Assembly: GCF_900447535.1 (NCBI RefSeq)
Contig: NZ_UFXX01000002.1
Location: 124,001 to 188,000, forward strand
Length of the DNA: 64,000 nucleotides
Reading direction: 5' to 3'
DNA from: Dermacoccus nishinomiyaensis
GTDB lineage: Bacteria; Actinomycetota; Actinomycetes; Actinomycetales; Dermatophilaceae
Below the pieces are notes generated by a model. It did no database searches and was not told the origin of the DNA. It was given only the letters and a program-made list of their open reading frames with translations. Of this stretch, positions 48,416 to 58,818 are shown one piece after another; within the stretch, counting starts at the first letter, position 1, and each line of letters opens with the position of its first letter. Both the position numbers and the translations under genes were made by a program.

Positions 48416-49443
48416 CGGGGCGGCTTCTGGCACGTCGGGCAGAAGTGCGACGAGCGGTTCATGAACTGCTCCCTGACGATCAGCGTGCCGCAGCGGCGGC
48501 ACGGCTTGCCCTGCTGGCCGTAGGCGTCGAGAGAGCGATCGAAGTAGCCGCTCGCACCGTTGACGTTAACGTAGAGGGCGTCGAAGCTGGTGCCGCCATG
48601 ATCGAGCGCAGAACGCATGACGTCCTGCGCCGCCGTGAGCACGCCGATGAGCTGCGTCTTCGTCAGCATGCGCCCCGGGCGTCGACCGTGCACCTGCGCG
48701 CGCCACAGCGCCTCGTCGGCGTAGATGTTGCCGATACCGCTGACGATGCCCTGATCGAGCAGCATCCGCTTGATCGCGACATCCTTGCTGCGCATGAGCC
48801 GCGCGGCGGCGCCCGCGTCGAACGCCTCCTCGAGCGGGTCAGGCGCGATGTGCGCGATCGACGCGGGCACCTCGCGCCCGTGCGCCACCGTCAGGTCGTC
48901 GAGGAACAACCCGCCGAACGTCCGTTGGTCGACGAAGCGCATCTGCTGGGCCGATGGTTCCGAGCGCGGCCTCTCCGATGCGTCAGTCACCCCCGGCGCA
49001 TCCACCGCCTCACCCGAGCCAGCGCGCTCCCCCGACTTCCTGGGCGGCGAGAGCTTCACAGGCGCCGACAGGTCGAACACCGCATGCGCATGCTTCTCCA
49101 GCGGCGAGTCGGCGCTCTCGACGAGCACCTGTCCACTCATGCCGAGGTGGATGACGAGGGCGTCGTCGGCCACCGCACCCTCGCGCCGGTCCAGCGGCAC
49201 CGTCGCGTCCGCCGAGCCATCAGAACCAGGCGCGGCGTCTTCGAACGTCATCCACAGGTACTTGCCGCGCCGTTGGGCCGACGCTACCCGTCGTCCGAGC
49301 AATGCGTCGGCCAGATGCTGCGGCCCCGGCAGGTGACGGCGTGCGACGCGCGAGCCCGTCACCCGGGACGTGACGAAGGCCCGGCCGACCACGTGGTCGT
49401 CCAGGCCTCGTCGTACGACTTCCACCTCGGGAAGCTCAGGCAT
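48397..49443 (-). CDS. mutM: Formamidopyrimidine-DNA glycosylase
   Basis: 348 residues. The catalytic N-terminal Pro2-Glu3 is in [34 protein letters not shown] and the C-terminal four-Cys zinc finger CRRCG...FCPTC are intact. It excises 8-oxoguanine and formamidopyrimidines. Residues ~130-165 are an inserted Ser/Pro/Glu-rich stretch. ATG at 49443 lies within the end of rnc (8-bp overlap), so translation is coupled. Confidence 0.95.
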   Translation of the reverse strand: MPELPEVEVVRRGLDDHVVGRAFVTSRVTGSRVARRHLPGPQHLADALLGRRVASAQRRGKYLWMTFEDAAPGSDGSADATVPLDRREGAVADDALVIHLGMSGQVLVESADSPLEKHAHAVFDLSAPVKLSPPRKSGERAGSGEAVDAPGVTDASERPRSEPSAQQMRFVDQRTFGGLFLDDLTVAHGREVPASIAHIAPDPLEEAFDAGAAARLMRSKDVAIKRMLLDQGIVSGIGNIYADEALWRAQVHGRRPGRMLTKTQLIGVLTAAQDVMRSALDHGGTSFDALYVNVNGASGYFDRSLDAYGQQGKPCRRCGTLIVREQFMNRSSHFCPTCQKPPRTMNRS

Positions 49444-50254
49444 GCGCACCGTCCGTGACGGCGACCGCGTCCGCCTCGTCGCATACGACGTCACCGCCGG
49501 CCGAACCGGCGTTCTTCGCCGCTTCGTCGCGCAGGCTCACCCACGCGTTCTCGGCGGCGATCATCTCGGCCGACTTCTTGTTGCGCCCCGTACCGGCACC
49601 GAGGGTGCGCCCGTCGACGAGGACGGTCGCGGTGAAGACCTTGTCGTGATCCGGCCCTTCACCCTCGACGACGTACGTCGGCGCACCGAGACCGGCCGCA
49701 GCGGTGGCCTCCTGCAGCGACGTCTTCCAGTCGAGCGCGGCACCCATCGTCGACGATCGGTTCATCAACGGATCGATGAGGTGGTGGACGATGCGTCGCC
49801 CCGCCTCGATGCCGCCCGAGAGGAACACCGTGCCGATGACGGCCTCCGTCGTGTCGGCGAGGATCGAATCCTTGTCGCGCCCACCCGTGGCGAGCTCGCC
49901 ACGCCCGAGCAGCAGGTACTCCCCCAGCTCGAGACCGCGCGCGACCTCAGCGAGGGCCCGCGAGTTGACGACCGCCGCCCGCTGCTTCGCGAGGTGCCCC
50001 TCCGGCGCGTCGGGCTGATCCGTGTACAGCGTCTCGGTGACGACGAGGCCCAGCACGGCGTCGCCGAGGAACTCCTGGCGCTCGTTGTGCGGAATGCCGC
50101 CGTTCTCGTACGCGAACGAACGGTGGGTCAGGGCGCGACGAAGCAGCGACTCGTCGACGTCCACACCCGAAACCTCAGAGAGGATTCGGACGAGGTCGCC
50201 GACGGGCCGCTGCGACACGTCAGCAGCTGACCGCTTCGAAGACTTCTTGCCCAC
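49436..50254 (-). CDS. rnc: Ribonuclease III
   Basis: 272 residues from GTG at 50254. Catalytic box [14 protein letters not shown], second acidic site in [16 protein letters not shown]-terminal dsRNA-binding domain ([15 protein letters not shown] to [14 protein letters not shown]). It processes rRNA precursors. An acidic Ala/Asp tail follows. 17 bp after rpmF and overlapping mutM. Confidence 0.95.
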   Translation of the reverse strand: MGKKSSKRSAADVSQRPVGDLVRILSEVSGVDVDESLLRRALTHRSFAYENGGIPHNERQEFLGDAVLGLVVTETLYTDQPDAPEGHLAKQRAAVVNSRALAEVARGLELGEYLLLGRGELATGGRDKDSILADTTEAVIGTVFLSGGIEAGRRIVHHLIDPLMNRSSTMGAALDWKTSLQEATAAAGLGAPTYVVEGEGPDHDKVFTATVLVDGRTLGAGTGRNKKSAEMIAAENAWVSLRDEAAKNAGSAGGDVVCDEADAVAVTDGAHA

Positions 50255-50271
50255 GGTCTGCGAACGGCCGA

Positions 50272-50466
50272 TCAGGCCTGGTGCTCGGTGCGCTCCGCTG
50301 CACCGTAGTGGCGGCCGTTGTACGTACCGCACGCCGGGCACGCCATGTGCGACTGCTTGTTGGCACCACACGCGGGGCACGCCTGCACGGCGACGGGCGT
50401 CGCCTTCCAGTTGGCTCGGCGCGAGCGGGTGTTGGCGCGGGACATCTTCCGCTTCGGGACAGCCAC
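50272..50466 (-). CDS. rpmF: 50S ribosomal protein L32 (zinc form)
   Basis: 64 residues, [20 protein letters not shown] start. Two CxxC pairs (ACPACG, ACPACG) mark the zinc-containing form. Single-base gap after the yceD stop. Confidence 0.97.
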   Translation of the reverse strand: MAVPKRKMSRANTRSRRANWKATPVAVQACPACGANKQSHMACPACGTYNGRHYGAAERTEHQA

Positions 50467-50467
50467 G

Positions 50468-51049
50468 TCAGTTCCTCTTCTCGTCTTCTGCCGATCCAGC
50501 CTCGGTCAGGTTGACCAGGGCCGACCAGCGGGGGTCGATAGCTTCGTGATGGTGATCGGGGTCGTCATCGAGTCGTGCACCGCATTCGGAGCACAACCCG
50601 AGGCAGTCCTCGTGACACACCGGTTGGAACGGCAGGGTGGGCACCACAGCGTCCCGCAGCACGGGCTCGAGGTCGGCGTCGTCGCCATCGAGCTCGTGCA
50701 GTTCGTCCTCATCATCGCCGCCTGCCACCTCACGGTGGTGCGCAGCACGATCGGCGTAGACGAACAGCTCCTGAAAGTGGACGTCGACCGGGTAGGTCAC
50801 GTCCTCCAGGCACCGCACGCACGCGCCGGTTGCCGTCGCCTCGACCTCACCGGTGATGAGGACTCCTTCCATCACCGATTCGAGACGCAGGTCGAGCCCG
50901 ACGGGCTGACCCTCCTCGATGCCGATGACGTCGGTACCGAAATCTGCCGGAGCCTCGACGTCGCGGTGGAGGCGCAGCGAATTTCCGGGTCGACGACCGA
51001 GCTCCCTGGTGTCGAGCACCAGCGGGCGGCGGGAATCAGCCTGGGTCAT
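50468..51049 (-). CDS. yceD: YceD/DUF177 family protein
   Basis: 193 residues from ATG at 51049. LVLDTRELGRRPGNS start, CVRCLEDVTYPVDVHFQELF in the centre, and a C-terminal CHEDCLGLCSECGARL cysteine cluster typical of the family. Relatives in plants and bacteria are linked to 23S rRNA and L32 production; it precedes rpmF as usual. Confidence 0.93.
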   Translation of the reverse strand: MTQADSRRPLVLDTRELGRRPGNSLRLHRDVEAPADFGTDVIGIEEGQPVGLDLRLESVMEGVLITGEVEATATGACVRCLEDVTYPVDVHFQELFVYADRAAHHREVAGGDDEDELHELDGDDADLEPVLRDAVVPTLPFQPVCHEDCLGLCSECGARLDDDPDHHHEAIDPRWSALVNLTEAGSAEDEKRN

Positions 51050-51178
51050 TACCTTGCACTCTTCGTCGGTCGAGAACTTCGAACATCTTTCGGCCACAGC
51101 GATGGCGTAGGCCGACGTGCAAGTCTACGCCGCGGGCGCGCACTCTCCCAAATCCCAGAATGTGCGGGCCTGCGCAGG

Positions 51179-51664
51179 TCAACGCGACGCGCCGACACGC
51201 TCGAGCAGCGGGCCGATGACGGGCTCCGGAACCATGCCCGTGACGTCGCCGCCGAGGCCCGCGACCTGCTTGATGAGCGAGCTCGACAGGTGATCCATGC
51301 CCGGGTTTCCGGGGATGAACACCGTCTCGAGACCCGATAGCGCGCGGTTCATCGTCGCCATCGGGGTCTCGTAGCTGAAGTCGGTCTCCCCGCGGAGCCC
51401 CTTGACGACGAGCGGTGCGCCCAGCTCACGGCACACGTCGACGAGCAGCGTGTTGGCGTAGGCCGCGGCACGGACGTTGTCGAGATGCGCGACCGAGCGC
51501 TCGATGAGGTCGACGCGCTCGTCGGCGCTGAATGTCCCCTGCTTGTCGGGGTTGTGCAGCACCGTGACGACGACGTCGTCGAACAGCGCCGCGCACCGCT
51601 CGATGACGTCGAGGTGTCCCAGCGTCAGCGGGTCGAACGAGCCGGGGCAGACGCACGTCGTCAT
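51179..51664 (-). CDS. coaD: Phosphopantetheine adenylyltransferase
   Basis: 161 residues. CPGSFDPLTLGHLDVIERC carries the nucleotidyl-transfer TxGH motif; VVKGLRGETDFSYE and HLSSSLIKQV complete the active site. Penultimate step of CoA synthesis. ATG at 51664 overlaps the rsmD stop (ATGA). Confidence 0.96.
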   Translation of the reverse strand: MTTCVCPGSFDPLTLGHLDVIERCAALFDDVVVTVLHNPDKQGTFSADERVDLIERSVAHLDNVRAAAYANTLLVDVCRELGAPLVVKGLRGETDFSYETPMATMNRALSGLETVFIPGNPGMDHLSSSLIKQVAGLGGDVTGMVPEPVIGPLLERVGASR

Positions 51665-52332
51665 GATGTGACCTTCGCGATGTCCTCGGGCGTACCGGTG
51701 ACGACGATCTCGGGCACGACCTGATCGAGCGTCGCGACGACGGCCTCGACGTCGTCGGGCTCGGGCGCGTCGTCCTGGGCGAGCTCGGCGAACCACATCG
51801 TCGTCTCCCCGTAGACGCGCGGCTCCCAGGCCTCCAGGCGCGGGTGCCACGTCGGCTGCGGCGAACGCGACGAGCGTTCGACGACGACGAGAGCGCGCTC
51901 GGCGAGCCACTCCCGCTCGACGAGCAGGTCGATGGCCTGCCGCAGCTGCTCCTCGCTCACGCTGTACGGCGGGTCCATGAGCACGAGCGCGGCCTTGACG
52001 CTCGGCGGGCCCTCGAGAAACTTCTCGACGGCCTGCGTCACGACACGCACCGGCGAGAACCCGAGGTTGCGCACGTTCGTGCGGATGACGGTCGCGACGC
52101 GGCGGTCGACCTCGACGAATGTCGCGGACGCGGCGCCGCGGCTGAACGCCTCCAGCCCGAGCGCGCCGGAGCCCGCGTACAGGTCGAGCACGTCCGCGCC
52201 GAGCATCGCACCGAGATGCTCCAGCCGGGAGAACAGCGCCTCACGGACGCGGTCGGACGTCGGGCGGGTGCCCGCTCCGGGGGGCGTGTCGAGCCTGCGG
52301 CCACCGGCGGAGCCGGCAATGATGCGCGTCAT
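51661..52332 (-). CDS. rsmD: 16S rRNA (guanine966-N2)-methyltransferase RsmD
   Basis: 223 residues from ATG at 52332. RIIAGSAGGRRLDTPPG start, SAM motif DLYAGSGALGLEAFSRGA, catalytic LMDPPYS. The C-terminal ~35 residues are an acidic extension. It overlaps recG by one base (TGATG) and coaD by four. Confidence 0.94.
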   Translation of the reverse strand: MTRIIAGSAGGRRLDTPPGAGTRPTSDRVREALFSRLEHLGAMLGADVLDLYAGSGALGLEAFSRGAASATFVEVDRRVATVIRTNVRNLGFSPVRVVTQAVEKFLEGPPSVKAALVLMDPPYSVSEEQLRQAIDLLVEREWLAERALVVVERSSRSPQPTWHPRLEAWEPRVYGETTMWFAELAQDDAPEPDDVEAVVATLDQVVPEIVVTGTPEDIAKVTS

Positions 52333-54521
52333 CAGCTTCTTTCCAGAAATTCGGCCTGCGACGCGTCCACGCGGGCATGCGCGGCCTGCGCCAGCAGGGG
52401 ATGCTCGGTCAGAGACGGATCCGCTTCGACGATGGCGGCGGCCTCGGTGCGCGCGGCCTCGATGACGGCGAGATCGGACGCCTTCGTCAGCTCCAACCAG
52501 TCGAGAGACGATCGCCGTCCGCTCTGCGCGGCGCCGAGCACGTCTCCTTCCCGTCTCAAGTCTAGATCCAGATCGGCGATGGCGAATCCGTCGTTGGTCT
52601 CCGCGACGCGCCGCAGACGCTCGAGCGTGTCGGGGTTCTCGTTGCGTGTCACGAGCAGGCACAGCCCGCCGTGCTCGCCTCGCCCGACGCGTCCGCGCAG
52701 CTGGTGCAGCTGCGACAGGCCGAACCGGTCCGCGTCGACGATGACGATCATCGACGCGTTCGGCACGTCGACGCCCACCTCGATGACGGTCGTCGCGACG
52801 AGAACGTCGACCTCGCCGGCGCCGAAGCGGCGCATGACGTCGTCCTTCTCCTCGGCGGGCAGCCGGCCGTGCATGAGATGTATCCGCAGCCCAGCGAGCG
52901 CAGGCAGGCGGCGCATCTCGTCGATGAGGTCGACGACGCCGATGGGGCGCGCCGCGGCATCGCCCTCCCCGGCGCCATGAGCGTCGGGCCCGTCGACGAG
53001 GCCCGGCGCGACGGGCTCGCTGCCGTCACCGATGCGTCCGGCGACGACGTAGACCTGACGCCCGGCGCCGCACTCCTCCGCGATGCGCTCCCACACCCGG
53101 TTCATCCACGACGCGACGTGCGTCGGCACGACGTGCGAGACGATCGGCGCACGCCCACGCGGCAGCTGACGCAGCGTCGAGACGTCGAGGTCGCCGAACG
53201 CCGTCATCGCGACGGTGCGCGGGATCGGCGTGGCCGTCATGACGAGCACGTGCGGCGGGCGGTGCGCCTTCGAGCTGAGCGCCGCGCGCTGCTCGACGCC
53301 GAATCGGTGCTGCTCGTCGACGACGACGAGACCGAGGTCGGCGAACTCGACGTGCTTCTGCAGCAGCGCGTGCGTGCCGATGACGATGCCCGCCTCGCCC
53401 GAGACGATGTCGAGCAGCGCCTGCGTGCGCGCCGAGGCCGGCATCGAGCCGGTGAGCAGCGTGACGCGGGTGCCGTCGTCCGCGCCCCCGAGGCGTCCGC
53501 GTTCGGCGAGCGGGCCGAGCATCGCGCGCATCGAGGCGGCGTGCTGGGCAGCGAGCACCTCCGTCGGCGCGAGCAGTGCGGCCTGCGCGCCCGAGTCGAC
53601 GACGGCGAGCATGGCGCGCAACGCGACGAGCGTCTTGCCCGAACCGACCTCACCCTGCAGCAAGCGGTGCATCGCGACAGGCTCGGCGAGATCGCGCGCG
53701 ATCTGCTCCCCCACCTCGCGCTGGCCCTCGGTGAGCTCGAACGGCAACGTCGCATCGAAGCGTTCGAGCAGACCGCCGGGCTTCGCAACGCGCGGTGTCG
53801 ACGGCTCGGAGCGCGCCTCGTGGCGCCGCTGGGCCAGCACGATCTGGGTGGTGAACGCCTCGTCGAACCGCAGCCGCTCACGCCCCGCCTGGACGTCGGC
53901 CATGCTCGCCGGCAGGTGCAGACCGCGGTAGGCGCGGGTCGTCGTGACGAGACCGTGACGCGCGCGCAGCGGCTCGTCGAGGGGGTCGGGAATCTCGCCG
54001 AGCGCGTCGAGGACGGTGCTGATCGACAGGGTGAGGTTGAGGTTTGTGATCTTCTCGACCTGCTTGTAGACCGGCACGAGGCTGCCCGGATACACGCTCA
54101 TGTCGGCGTCGTCCATCAGCGTGTACTGCGGGTGCGACAGCTGAAGCTGCTTGTTGAACAGGCCGAGCTGGCCGCTGAACAGCGCGCGTTTGCCCGGGCG
54201 CAGGACGTTGTAGTGAGGCTGCGCACTGAAGAACGTGACGGCGGCGCGGCGGCCCTCGTCGTCGACGATGACGGCGTTCGCCATCGAACCCTTGCGCGTC
54301 TGCATGCGTCGTTGCGTCATCGTCTCGACGCGGGCGGTGAGCACGACGTGCTCGCCGAGTTCGAACTCGCCGAACGTGCTGCCTGCGTGCGCGTCGATGT
54401 AGCGGCGCGGGAAGTAGTCGAGCAGGTCGCGCACCGTCACGAGGTCACGCGCCTTCGCGAGCTTCTTCGCGCCGGATCCGAGGACGGCGAGCAGTGGCGA
54501 CTCGAGCGTCACCTCACCCAT
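52332..54521 (-). CDS. recG: ATP-dependent DNA helicase RecG
   Basis: 729 residues. N-terminal OB wedge domain (VTVRDLLDYFPRRYID), Walker A LLQGEVGSGKTLVALRA, DEQH box VVVDEQHRFGVEQR, ATPIPRTVAMT, and motif VI HQLRGRVGRGEHGG. It regresses stalled forks and migrates branches. A small Gly/Ala/Asp-rich insertion lies between motifs III and IV (EPVAPGLVDGPDAHGAGEG). Overlaps the DAK gene by 8 bp. Confidence 0.96.
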   Translation of the reverse strand: MGEVTLESPLLAVLGSGAKKLAKARDLVTVRDLLDYFPRRYIDAHAGSTFGEFELGEHVVLTARVETMTQRRMQTRKGSMANAVIVDDEGRRAAVTFFSAQPHYNVLRPGKRALFSGQLGLFNKQLQLSHPQYTLMDDADMSVYPGSLVPVYKQVEKITNLNLTLSISTVLDALGEIPDPLDEPLRARHGLVTTTRAYRGLHLPASMADVQAGRERLRFDEAFTTQIVLAQRRHEARSEPSTPRVAKPGGLLERFDATLPFELTEGQREVGEQIARDLAEPVAMHRLLQGEVGSGKTLVALRAMLAVVDSGAQAALLAPTEVLAAQHAASMRAMLGPLAERGRLGGADDGTRVTLLTGSMPASARTQALLDIVSGEAGIVIGTHALLQKHVEFADLGLVVVDEQHRFGVEQRAALSSKAHRPPHVLVMTATPIPRTVAMTAFGDLDVSTLRQLPRGRAPIVSHVVPTHVASWMNRVWERIAEECGAGRQVYVVAGRIGDGSEPVAPGLVDGPDAHGAGEGDAAARPIGVVDLIDEMRRLPALAGLRIHLMHGRLPAEEKDDVMRRFGAGEVDVLVATTVIEVGVDVPNASMIVIVDADRFGLSQLHQLRGRVGRGEHGGLCLLVTRNENPDTLERLRRVAETNDGFAIADLDLDLRREGDVLGAAQSGRRSSLDWLELTKASDLAVIEAARTEAAAIVEADPSLTEHPLLAQAAHARVDASQAEFLERS

Positions 54522-55980
54522 GGGTCACCTCCATGAGGACGAGCGAACCGGCATCGAGACGCATGACGTCGATGCTGCCGCCGTCACCGACGCGCGTGCG
54601 AGCGAGCGACAGGAACTTCTGCGCGGCACTTTCGTCGGCGCCGGGCGCGAGGCACACGAGCACCGCCTCGGCGCCGGGGAGATGCAGACGGGCCAGGTCG
54701 CGCGCGGCCCGCCACGAGTCGGCCCGCAGGAATTCGACGTCGTCACCGGGGTCGTCGTCCTCCCGGACGGCCGCTTGCTCGCCCTCCCAGTCACCGAACG
54801 GCGAGGCTGCATCGTCGAGTCGTTCGAGCAGCGCGAGGAGGTTGCTCGAGCGCGCGCCGTCACCGGCGTCGACGTCCGCGAGAACGTCACCGGCTGCGTG
54901 GCCCCACGGCGCTCCCGGCTCCCGCGAATCGCGCGTCTGCGCACCGAGGGCGAGCGCGTAGGCGCGCACCGCCTCGTCGCGCGCGGCGACGAGCAGGGGT
55001 TCACACCCCGGCAGCGGGCCGTCGAAATGCGTCATCGTGACGGCGCTGATCGTCGCGCGCTCACGCATGACGGAAACGGCCGTCAAGGGCTCGTCCGTGT
55101 GCAGGTGGACGCGATGCAGCCGTTCCTCGCCCGCGACGACAACCGAGTCGCCCCACCGCGCAAGCCCGTCACCCAGCGCCGAGGCGCCCTCGTCGTCGAG
55201 GCCCTCGGCGACGCACACGACCTCGAAGGCCGGGCCACCCGCGGCGACGTGACAGCCCGCGTCCTCCTCCAACGACGTCGTCCGACGCGCGTCGAGCCAC
55301 GAGCGGGTGTTCGTCCGGGGCAGGCCCCCCGCACCCGAGGCGACGCGGTCGAGGGCATCGAGGACGAGCAGCAGACCCGCACCCCCGGCGTCGACGACGC
55401 GCGAACGAACGAGCGCCTCCAACTGTGCGGGCGTCGCGTCCAACGCCTCCTGCGCAGCCTGGTGTGCCGCCCGCGCCACCTCGGCGGCATCGGCCTCGCG
55501 TCCTGCGCCCGCGGCCTCGTCGACGCATCGACGGGCGGCGAGGGCCGCGGCCTGCGCGACCGACAGGATCGTGCCCTCCACCGGTTCGCCCACCGCGCCG
55601 CGGGCGCAGGCCGAGGCGGACCCGAGCGCCTCCGCGAGGCCCGGACCGTCGAGGCCGACCTCGAGGACGGCGGGATCGGCCAGCAGCACGCGGACGAAAC
55701 CGCGCACGTATTCGGAGAGGATGACGCCGGAGTTGCCCTGCGCCGCCCGCGTCATGCCGGTGACGAACGCCTTGGTGCGCCCACGCGGCGCGTCGTCCGA
55801 ACCGGTCTGTGAGAGTGCGACGAAGCCCGCTTCGAGGCTGGCGCGCATGTTGGTGCCGGTGTCGCCGTCGGGCACGGGAAAGACGTTGAGCGCGTTGAGC
55901 GTCGACTCCGCCGACGACAGTTCGACGCGTGCGGAGACGAGGGCGCGGGCAAGGTCACGCGCACTCAGGCATTGCGTCAT
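54514..55980 (-). CDS. DAK2/FakA-like kinase-domain protein
   Basis: 488 residues. N-terminal DhaL domain with [14 protein letters not shown] (metal/ATP site) and [15 protein letters not shown], then a middle and C-terminal region like fatty-acid kinase FakA. FakA phosphorylates fatty acids bound to FakB; no FakB is seen in the window. In actinobacteria a DAK2 gene regularly precedes recG. Confidence 0.85.
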   Translation of the reverse strand: MTQCLSARDLARALVSARVELSSAESTLNALNVFPVPDGDTGTNMRASLEAGFVALSQTGSDDAPRGRTKAFVTGMTRAAQGNSGVILSEYVRGFVRVLLADPAVLEVGLDGPGLAEALGSASACARGAVGEPVEGTILSVAQAAALAARRCVDEAAGAGREADAAEVARAAHQAAQEALDATPAQLEALVRSRVVDAGGAGLLLVLDALDRVASGAGGLPRTNTRSWLDARRTTSLEEDAGCHVAAGGPAFEVVCVAEGLDDEGASALGDGLARWGDSVVVAGEERLHRVHLHTDEPLTAVSVMRERATISAVTMTHFDGPLPGCEPLLVAARDEAVRAYALALGAQTRDSREPGAPWGHAAGDVLADVDAGDGARSSNLLALLERLDDAASPFGDWEGEQAAVREDDDPGDDVEFLRADSWRAARDLARLHLPGAEAVLVCLAPGADESAAQKFLSLARTRVGDGGSIDVMRLDAGSLVLMEVTHG

Positions 55981-56389
55981 GCACCCTCCTGCCTCTCGCT
56001 CCGGCGACCGCCGCGGGCGTCTCCCGCGAGACGTGAATCGTCATCGCGGCATGTCACGAGTACCTTGGCACACGGGTCTGACAACCTCGGCAGGACGGGG
56101 TGAAAAGCCGTCCGCGCCACTCGGGCGGACGCCCCACGCACGGCGAACCGGCGACGCTCGGGCGGCTCCCCATGCGGCGCGCCGCGCTCGACCGGCCGGC
56201 CTCCAAGCACCCGACCGCGGCGCCGTTTTGATCCCACCCGCTGCCTCCGGCTATGCTGTGCAGGTTGCCCCCATGACATCACGCGCATCATCTCGACGCT
56301 GCGGATCGATGGGGGCGAGCGAGACCGTCAGGTCTTGCGCGAAGCAACCGAAGGGCATCCGCCCGAACACATCGACTTCAGGAGAAACC
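55981..56389. promoter_or_regulatory. Divergent region before rpmB: promoter and leader hairpin
   Basis: 409 bp without a gene. For rpmB: TTGATC (56228-56233), 18-bp spacer, TATGCT (56252-56257), giving a leader of about 125 nt. The leader begins with a stem GCCCCCAT (56267-56274) / ATGGGGGC (56309-56316) around a 34-nt loop. The DAK-side promoter was not recognised. Confidence 0.5.
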
Positions 56390-56584
56390 GTGGCTGCCAC
56401 CTGCGACGTCTGCGGCAAGGGACCGGGCTTCGGTCACAACATCTCGCACTCCAACCGCCGCACGAAGCGTCGTTGGAACCCGAACATCCAGCGCGTTCGC
56501 GCCCTGGTCGGCGAGGCTGGCGTGACCCCGAAGCGTCTCAACGTCTGCACCTCCTGCCTCAAGGCAGGCAAGGTCAAGCGCTGA
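56390..56584 (+). CDS. rpmB: 50S ribosomal protein L28 (zinc form)
   Basis: 64 residues from GTG at 56390 with AGGAG seven bases upstream. [20 protein letters not shown] start; CxxC pairs in CDVC and CTSC mark the zinc-binding form. Zinc-dependent L28 genes often have zinc-free paralogues under Zur control elsewhere. Followed by a classic terminator. Confidence 0.97.
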   Translation: MAATCDVCGKGPGFGHNISHSNRRTKRRWNPNIQRVRALVGEAGVTPKRLNVCTSCLKAGKVKR

Positions 56585-56600
56585 TCTCGGCACTTGTTCG

Positions 56601-56626
56601 AAAAACCCGGCTTCGGCCGGGTTTTT
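56601..56626 (+). terminator. Rho-independent terminator of rpmB
   Basis: Perfect 11-bp stem AAAAACCCGGC / GCCGGGTTTTT with a TTCG tetraloop, ending in a T-run. The only classical T-tailed terminator found in the window. Confidence 0.92.
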
Positions 56627-56650
56627 TGTTGCCTGCTCGACGCCCGCGAA

Positions 56651-56695
56651 TCGACGAATCCCCGGCCTCCTCGAAGGAGACCGGGGATTCGTCGA
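56651..56695. terminator. 15-bp perfect stem between rpmB and the membrane-protein operon
   Basis: TCGACGAATCCCCGG (56651-56665) pairs exactly with 56681-56695. It lies 42 bp after the stop of the minus-strand membrane protein and probably ends that unit. Confidence 0.65.
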
Positions 56696-56736
56696 ACCAG
56701 GCCACGCGGAAGCGCTCAGACCCCCGCGCGAGGCGT

Positions 56737-57126
56737 TCAGTGCGCGGTGGGCTTGCCCTGACGCTCGGCGGCGGCCTTGTCGGCCTCCAGCTCGCGCTCG
56801 TCGACGACGATGGGGCGCGTCACGGCCCACGCGATGAGCGCGGCGCCGATGACGATGAGGCCGATGCCCGTCCACAGGTTGAGGTTGACGCCGTCGGCCT
56901 TCGCCTTGTCGGCGGTGCTCGTCGTGAAGCTCGTGACGAGCAGGATGAGGCCGTAGAGCGCCATCAGCAGCCCGATGATGTTGCGGATGTCGAACAGGCC
57001 GGCGCCGTGACGGGCCGAGTTGCCGGCCTTGGTCGTCGTCACCTCGTCCGCGCCGTCACGCCCGGTGTGCACGGCGTCGTCACGCCCGCGCGGGGCGTCG
57101 TGCGCGTCGTTGATCGGTGTACTCAT
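56737..57126 (-). CDS. Small two-span membrane protein paired with symporter
   Basis: 129 residues. A polar 40-residue N-terminus, two hydrophobic helices (IIGLLMALYGLILLVTSF and TGIGLIVIGAALIAWAV), and a charged tail. It starts 12 bp after the symporter stop, so a helper or accessory subunit role is plausible but unproven. Confidence 0.75.
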   Translation of the reverse strand: MSTPINDAHDAPRGRDDAVHTGRDGADEVTTTKAGNSARHGAGLFDIRNIIGLLMALYGLILLVTSFTTSTADKAKADGVNLNLWTGIGLIVIGAALIAWAVTRPIVVDERELEADKAAAERQGKPTAH

Positions 57127-57138
57127 GATCGATGCCCC

Positions 57139-58818
57139 TTAGTGGAAGACGACGTTGAGGATGATGACGAGCAGCAGCGACAGGCCCGCGAGCTTCGTCG
57201 GCGACTTGAAGAACGACGTGTTCGTGTCTTCCTCGAAGTCCTCCTTCGGCGTCTCGCTGTAGACGAGACCGCGCAGGCTCTCCGCCGGTTTCGGCTGCGT
57301 CATGAGACTGACGATGACGCTTACGACGATGTCGACGACGAACGCCGTACCGGCCGCGACGAACGACGCGCCCTGACCACCGATGTGGATGACGTCCTGC
57401 GACAGATCGCCGAGCGCGTTCTCCGACAGGATGGCGACGACGAGCGCGCCGACCGTACCGGAGACGAGGCCGGCCCAGCCGGCCGTCGGCGTCATGCGCT
57501 TCCAGAACATGCCGAGGATGAACGTCGCGAACAGCGGCGCGTTGAAGAAGCCGAACAGCGTCTGCAGGTAGTCCATCGCGTTCGAGTAGCTTCGCGCCAG
57601 GAGGGACGTGCCGATCGCGATGATCGTCGCGACGACTGTCATGATGCGGCCGATCTTGATGTAGTACGCGTCGTCACGATCCTTGACGACGTACTCCTGC
57701 CAGATGTCGTAGCTGAACACCGTGTTGAACGCCGAGATGTTCGCGGCCATGCCGGCCATGAACGCGGCGAGCATGCCCGCGATGGCCACACCGAGAAGAC
57801 CGTTCGGCAGCAGGTCGCTCATGAGGTACAGCAGGGAGTTGTTGTAGTCCGGGTTGCCGCCGCTGGCCTTCGCCTTCGCGATCTCCGGCACGAGCGCGCC
57901 GGCGATGATGCCCGGGATGATGATGATGAACGGGATGAACATCTTCGGGAACGTGCCGATGATCGGCGCGCGACGCGCGGAGTTCATGTCCTTCGAGGCC
58001 ATGACGCGCTGCACCTCGACGAAGTTCGTCGTCCAGTAACCGAACGACAGCACGAAGCCGAGACCGAAGACGATGCCGATGACGGACCACACCGAATCGG
58101 TGAAGCCGGTCAGCGAGTTGCCCGGCCACGACGACAGCTCGCCGTCCGTGCCCGCGGCCTTCATCTTGGCCTGCAGCCCGTCCCAACCGCCGACCTTGTG
58201 CAGGGCGGCGAGCGTCAACGGCAGCAGCGCCGCCACGATGACGAAGAACTGCAGCACCTCGTTGTAGATCGCGGCCGAGAGGCCACCGAGGGTGATGTAG
58301 CTGAGGACGATGACAGCGGCGACGATCGTCGAGACCGTCATGTCCCAGCCGAGCAGCATGTTGACGATCTTGGCGAGCAGGAACAGGTTGACGCCGGCGA
58401 TGAGCACCTGCGCGAGCGCGAACGAGATCGCGTTGACGAGGTGGGCGCCCGTGCCGAAGCGACGCTTCATGAACTCAGGCACCGAGCGCACGCCCGAGCC
58501 ATAGTAGAACGGCATCATGACGATGGCGAGGAACAACATCGCCGGGATCGCGCCGATCCAGTAGTAGTGGAACGTTGGCATGCCCATCTTGGCGCCCGAC
58601 GCGGACATGCCCATGATCTCCACCGCACCGAGGTTCGCGGAGATGAAGGCGAGGCCGGTGACCCAGGCGGGCAGGGATCGGCCGGACATGAAGAAGTCGA
58701 TGCTGGAGCTCACCTGTCGGCGGGCCAACAGGCCGATGCCGAGCACGAACACGAAGTACAACGCGATGAGCACGTAGTCGACCGGCCCTGCGTCGAGGCG
58801 CAGAGCTGAGGAATCCAT
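57139..58818 (-). CDS. Sodium:solute symporter (SSS/SGLT family)
   Basis: 559 residues with about 13-14 transmembrane helices. SSIDFFMSGRSLPAWVTGLAF and SANLGAVEIMGMSASGAKMG near the N-terminus are typical SSS motifs; GLLGVAIAGMLAAFMAGMAA and FNTVFSYDIWQEYV follow. The galactose-transporter branch is most similar in pattern, but the substrate is not determined. ATG at 58818 was chosen at the polar N-terminus before helix 1; no strong ribosome site is seen. Confidence 0.88.
   Translation of the reverse strand: MDSSALRLDAGPVDYVLIALYFVFVLGIGLLARRQVSSSIDFFMSGRSLPAWVTGLAFISANLGAVEIMGMSASGAKMGMPTFHYYWIGAIPAMLFLAIVMMPFYYGSGVRSVPEFMKRRFGTGAHLVNAISFALAQVLIAGVNLFLLAKIVNMLLGWDMTVSTIVAAVIVLSYITLGGLSAAIYNEVLQFFVIVAALLPLTLAALHKVGGWDGLQAKMKAAGTDGELSSWPGNSLTGFTDSVWSVIGIVFGLGFVLSFGYWTTNFVEVQRVMASKDMNSARRAPIIGTFPKMFIPFIIIIPGIIAGALVPEIAKAKASGGNPDYNNSLLYLMSDLLPNGLLGVAIAGMLAAFMAGMAANISAFNTVFSYDIWQEYVVKDRDDAYYIKIGRIMTVVATIIAIGTSLLARSYSNAMDYLQTLFGFFNAPLFATFILGMFWKRMTPTAGWAGLVSGTVGALVVAILSENALGDLSQDVIHIGGQGASFVAAGTAFVVDIVVSVIVSLMTQPKPAESLRGLVYSETPKEDFEEDTNTSFFKSPTKLAGLSLLLVIILNVVFH

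Noticed and set aside
52671-54536. 621-residue plus-strand open frame
   Set aside because: Antisense of recG, which has all helicase motifs.
56335-58809. 824-residue plus-strand frame starting before rpmB
   Set aside because: Covers rpmB out of frame and then the antisense of the symporter; extremely Arg/Glu/Asp/His-rich.
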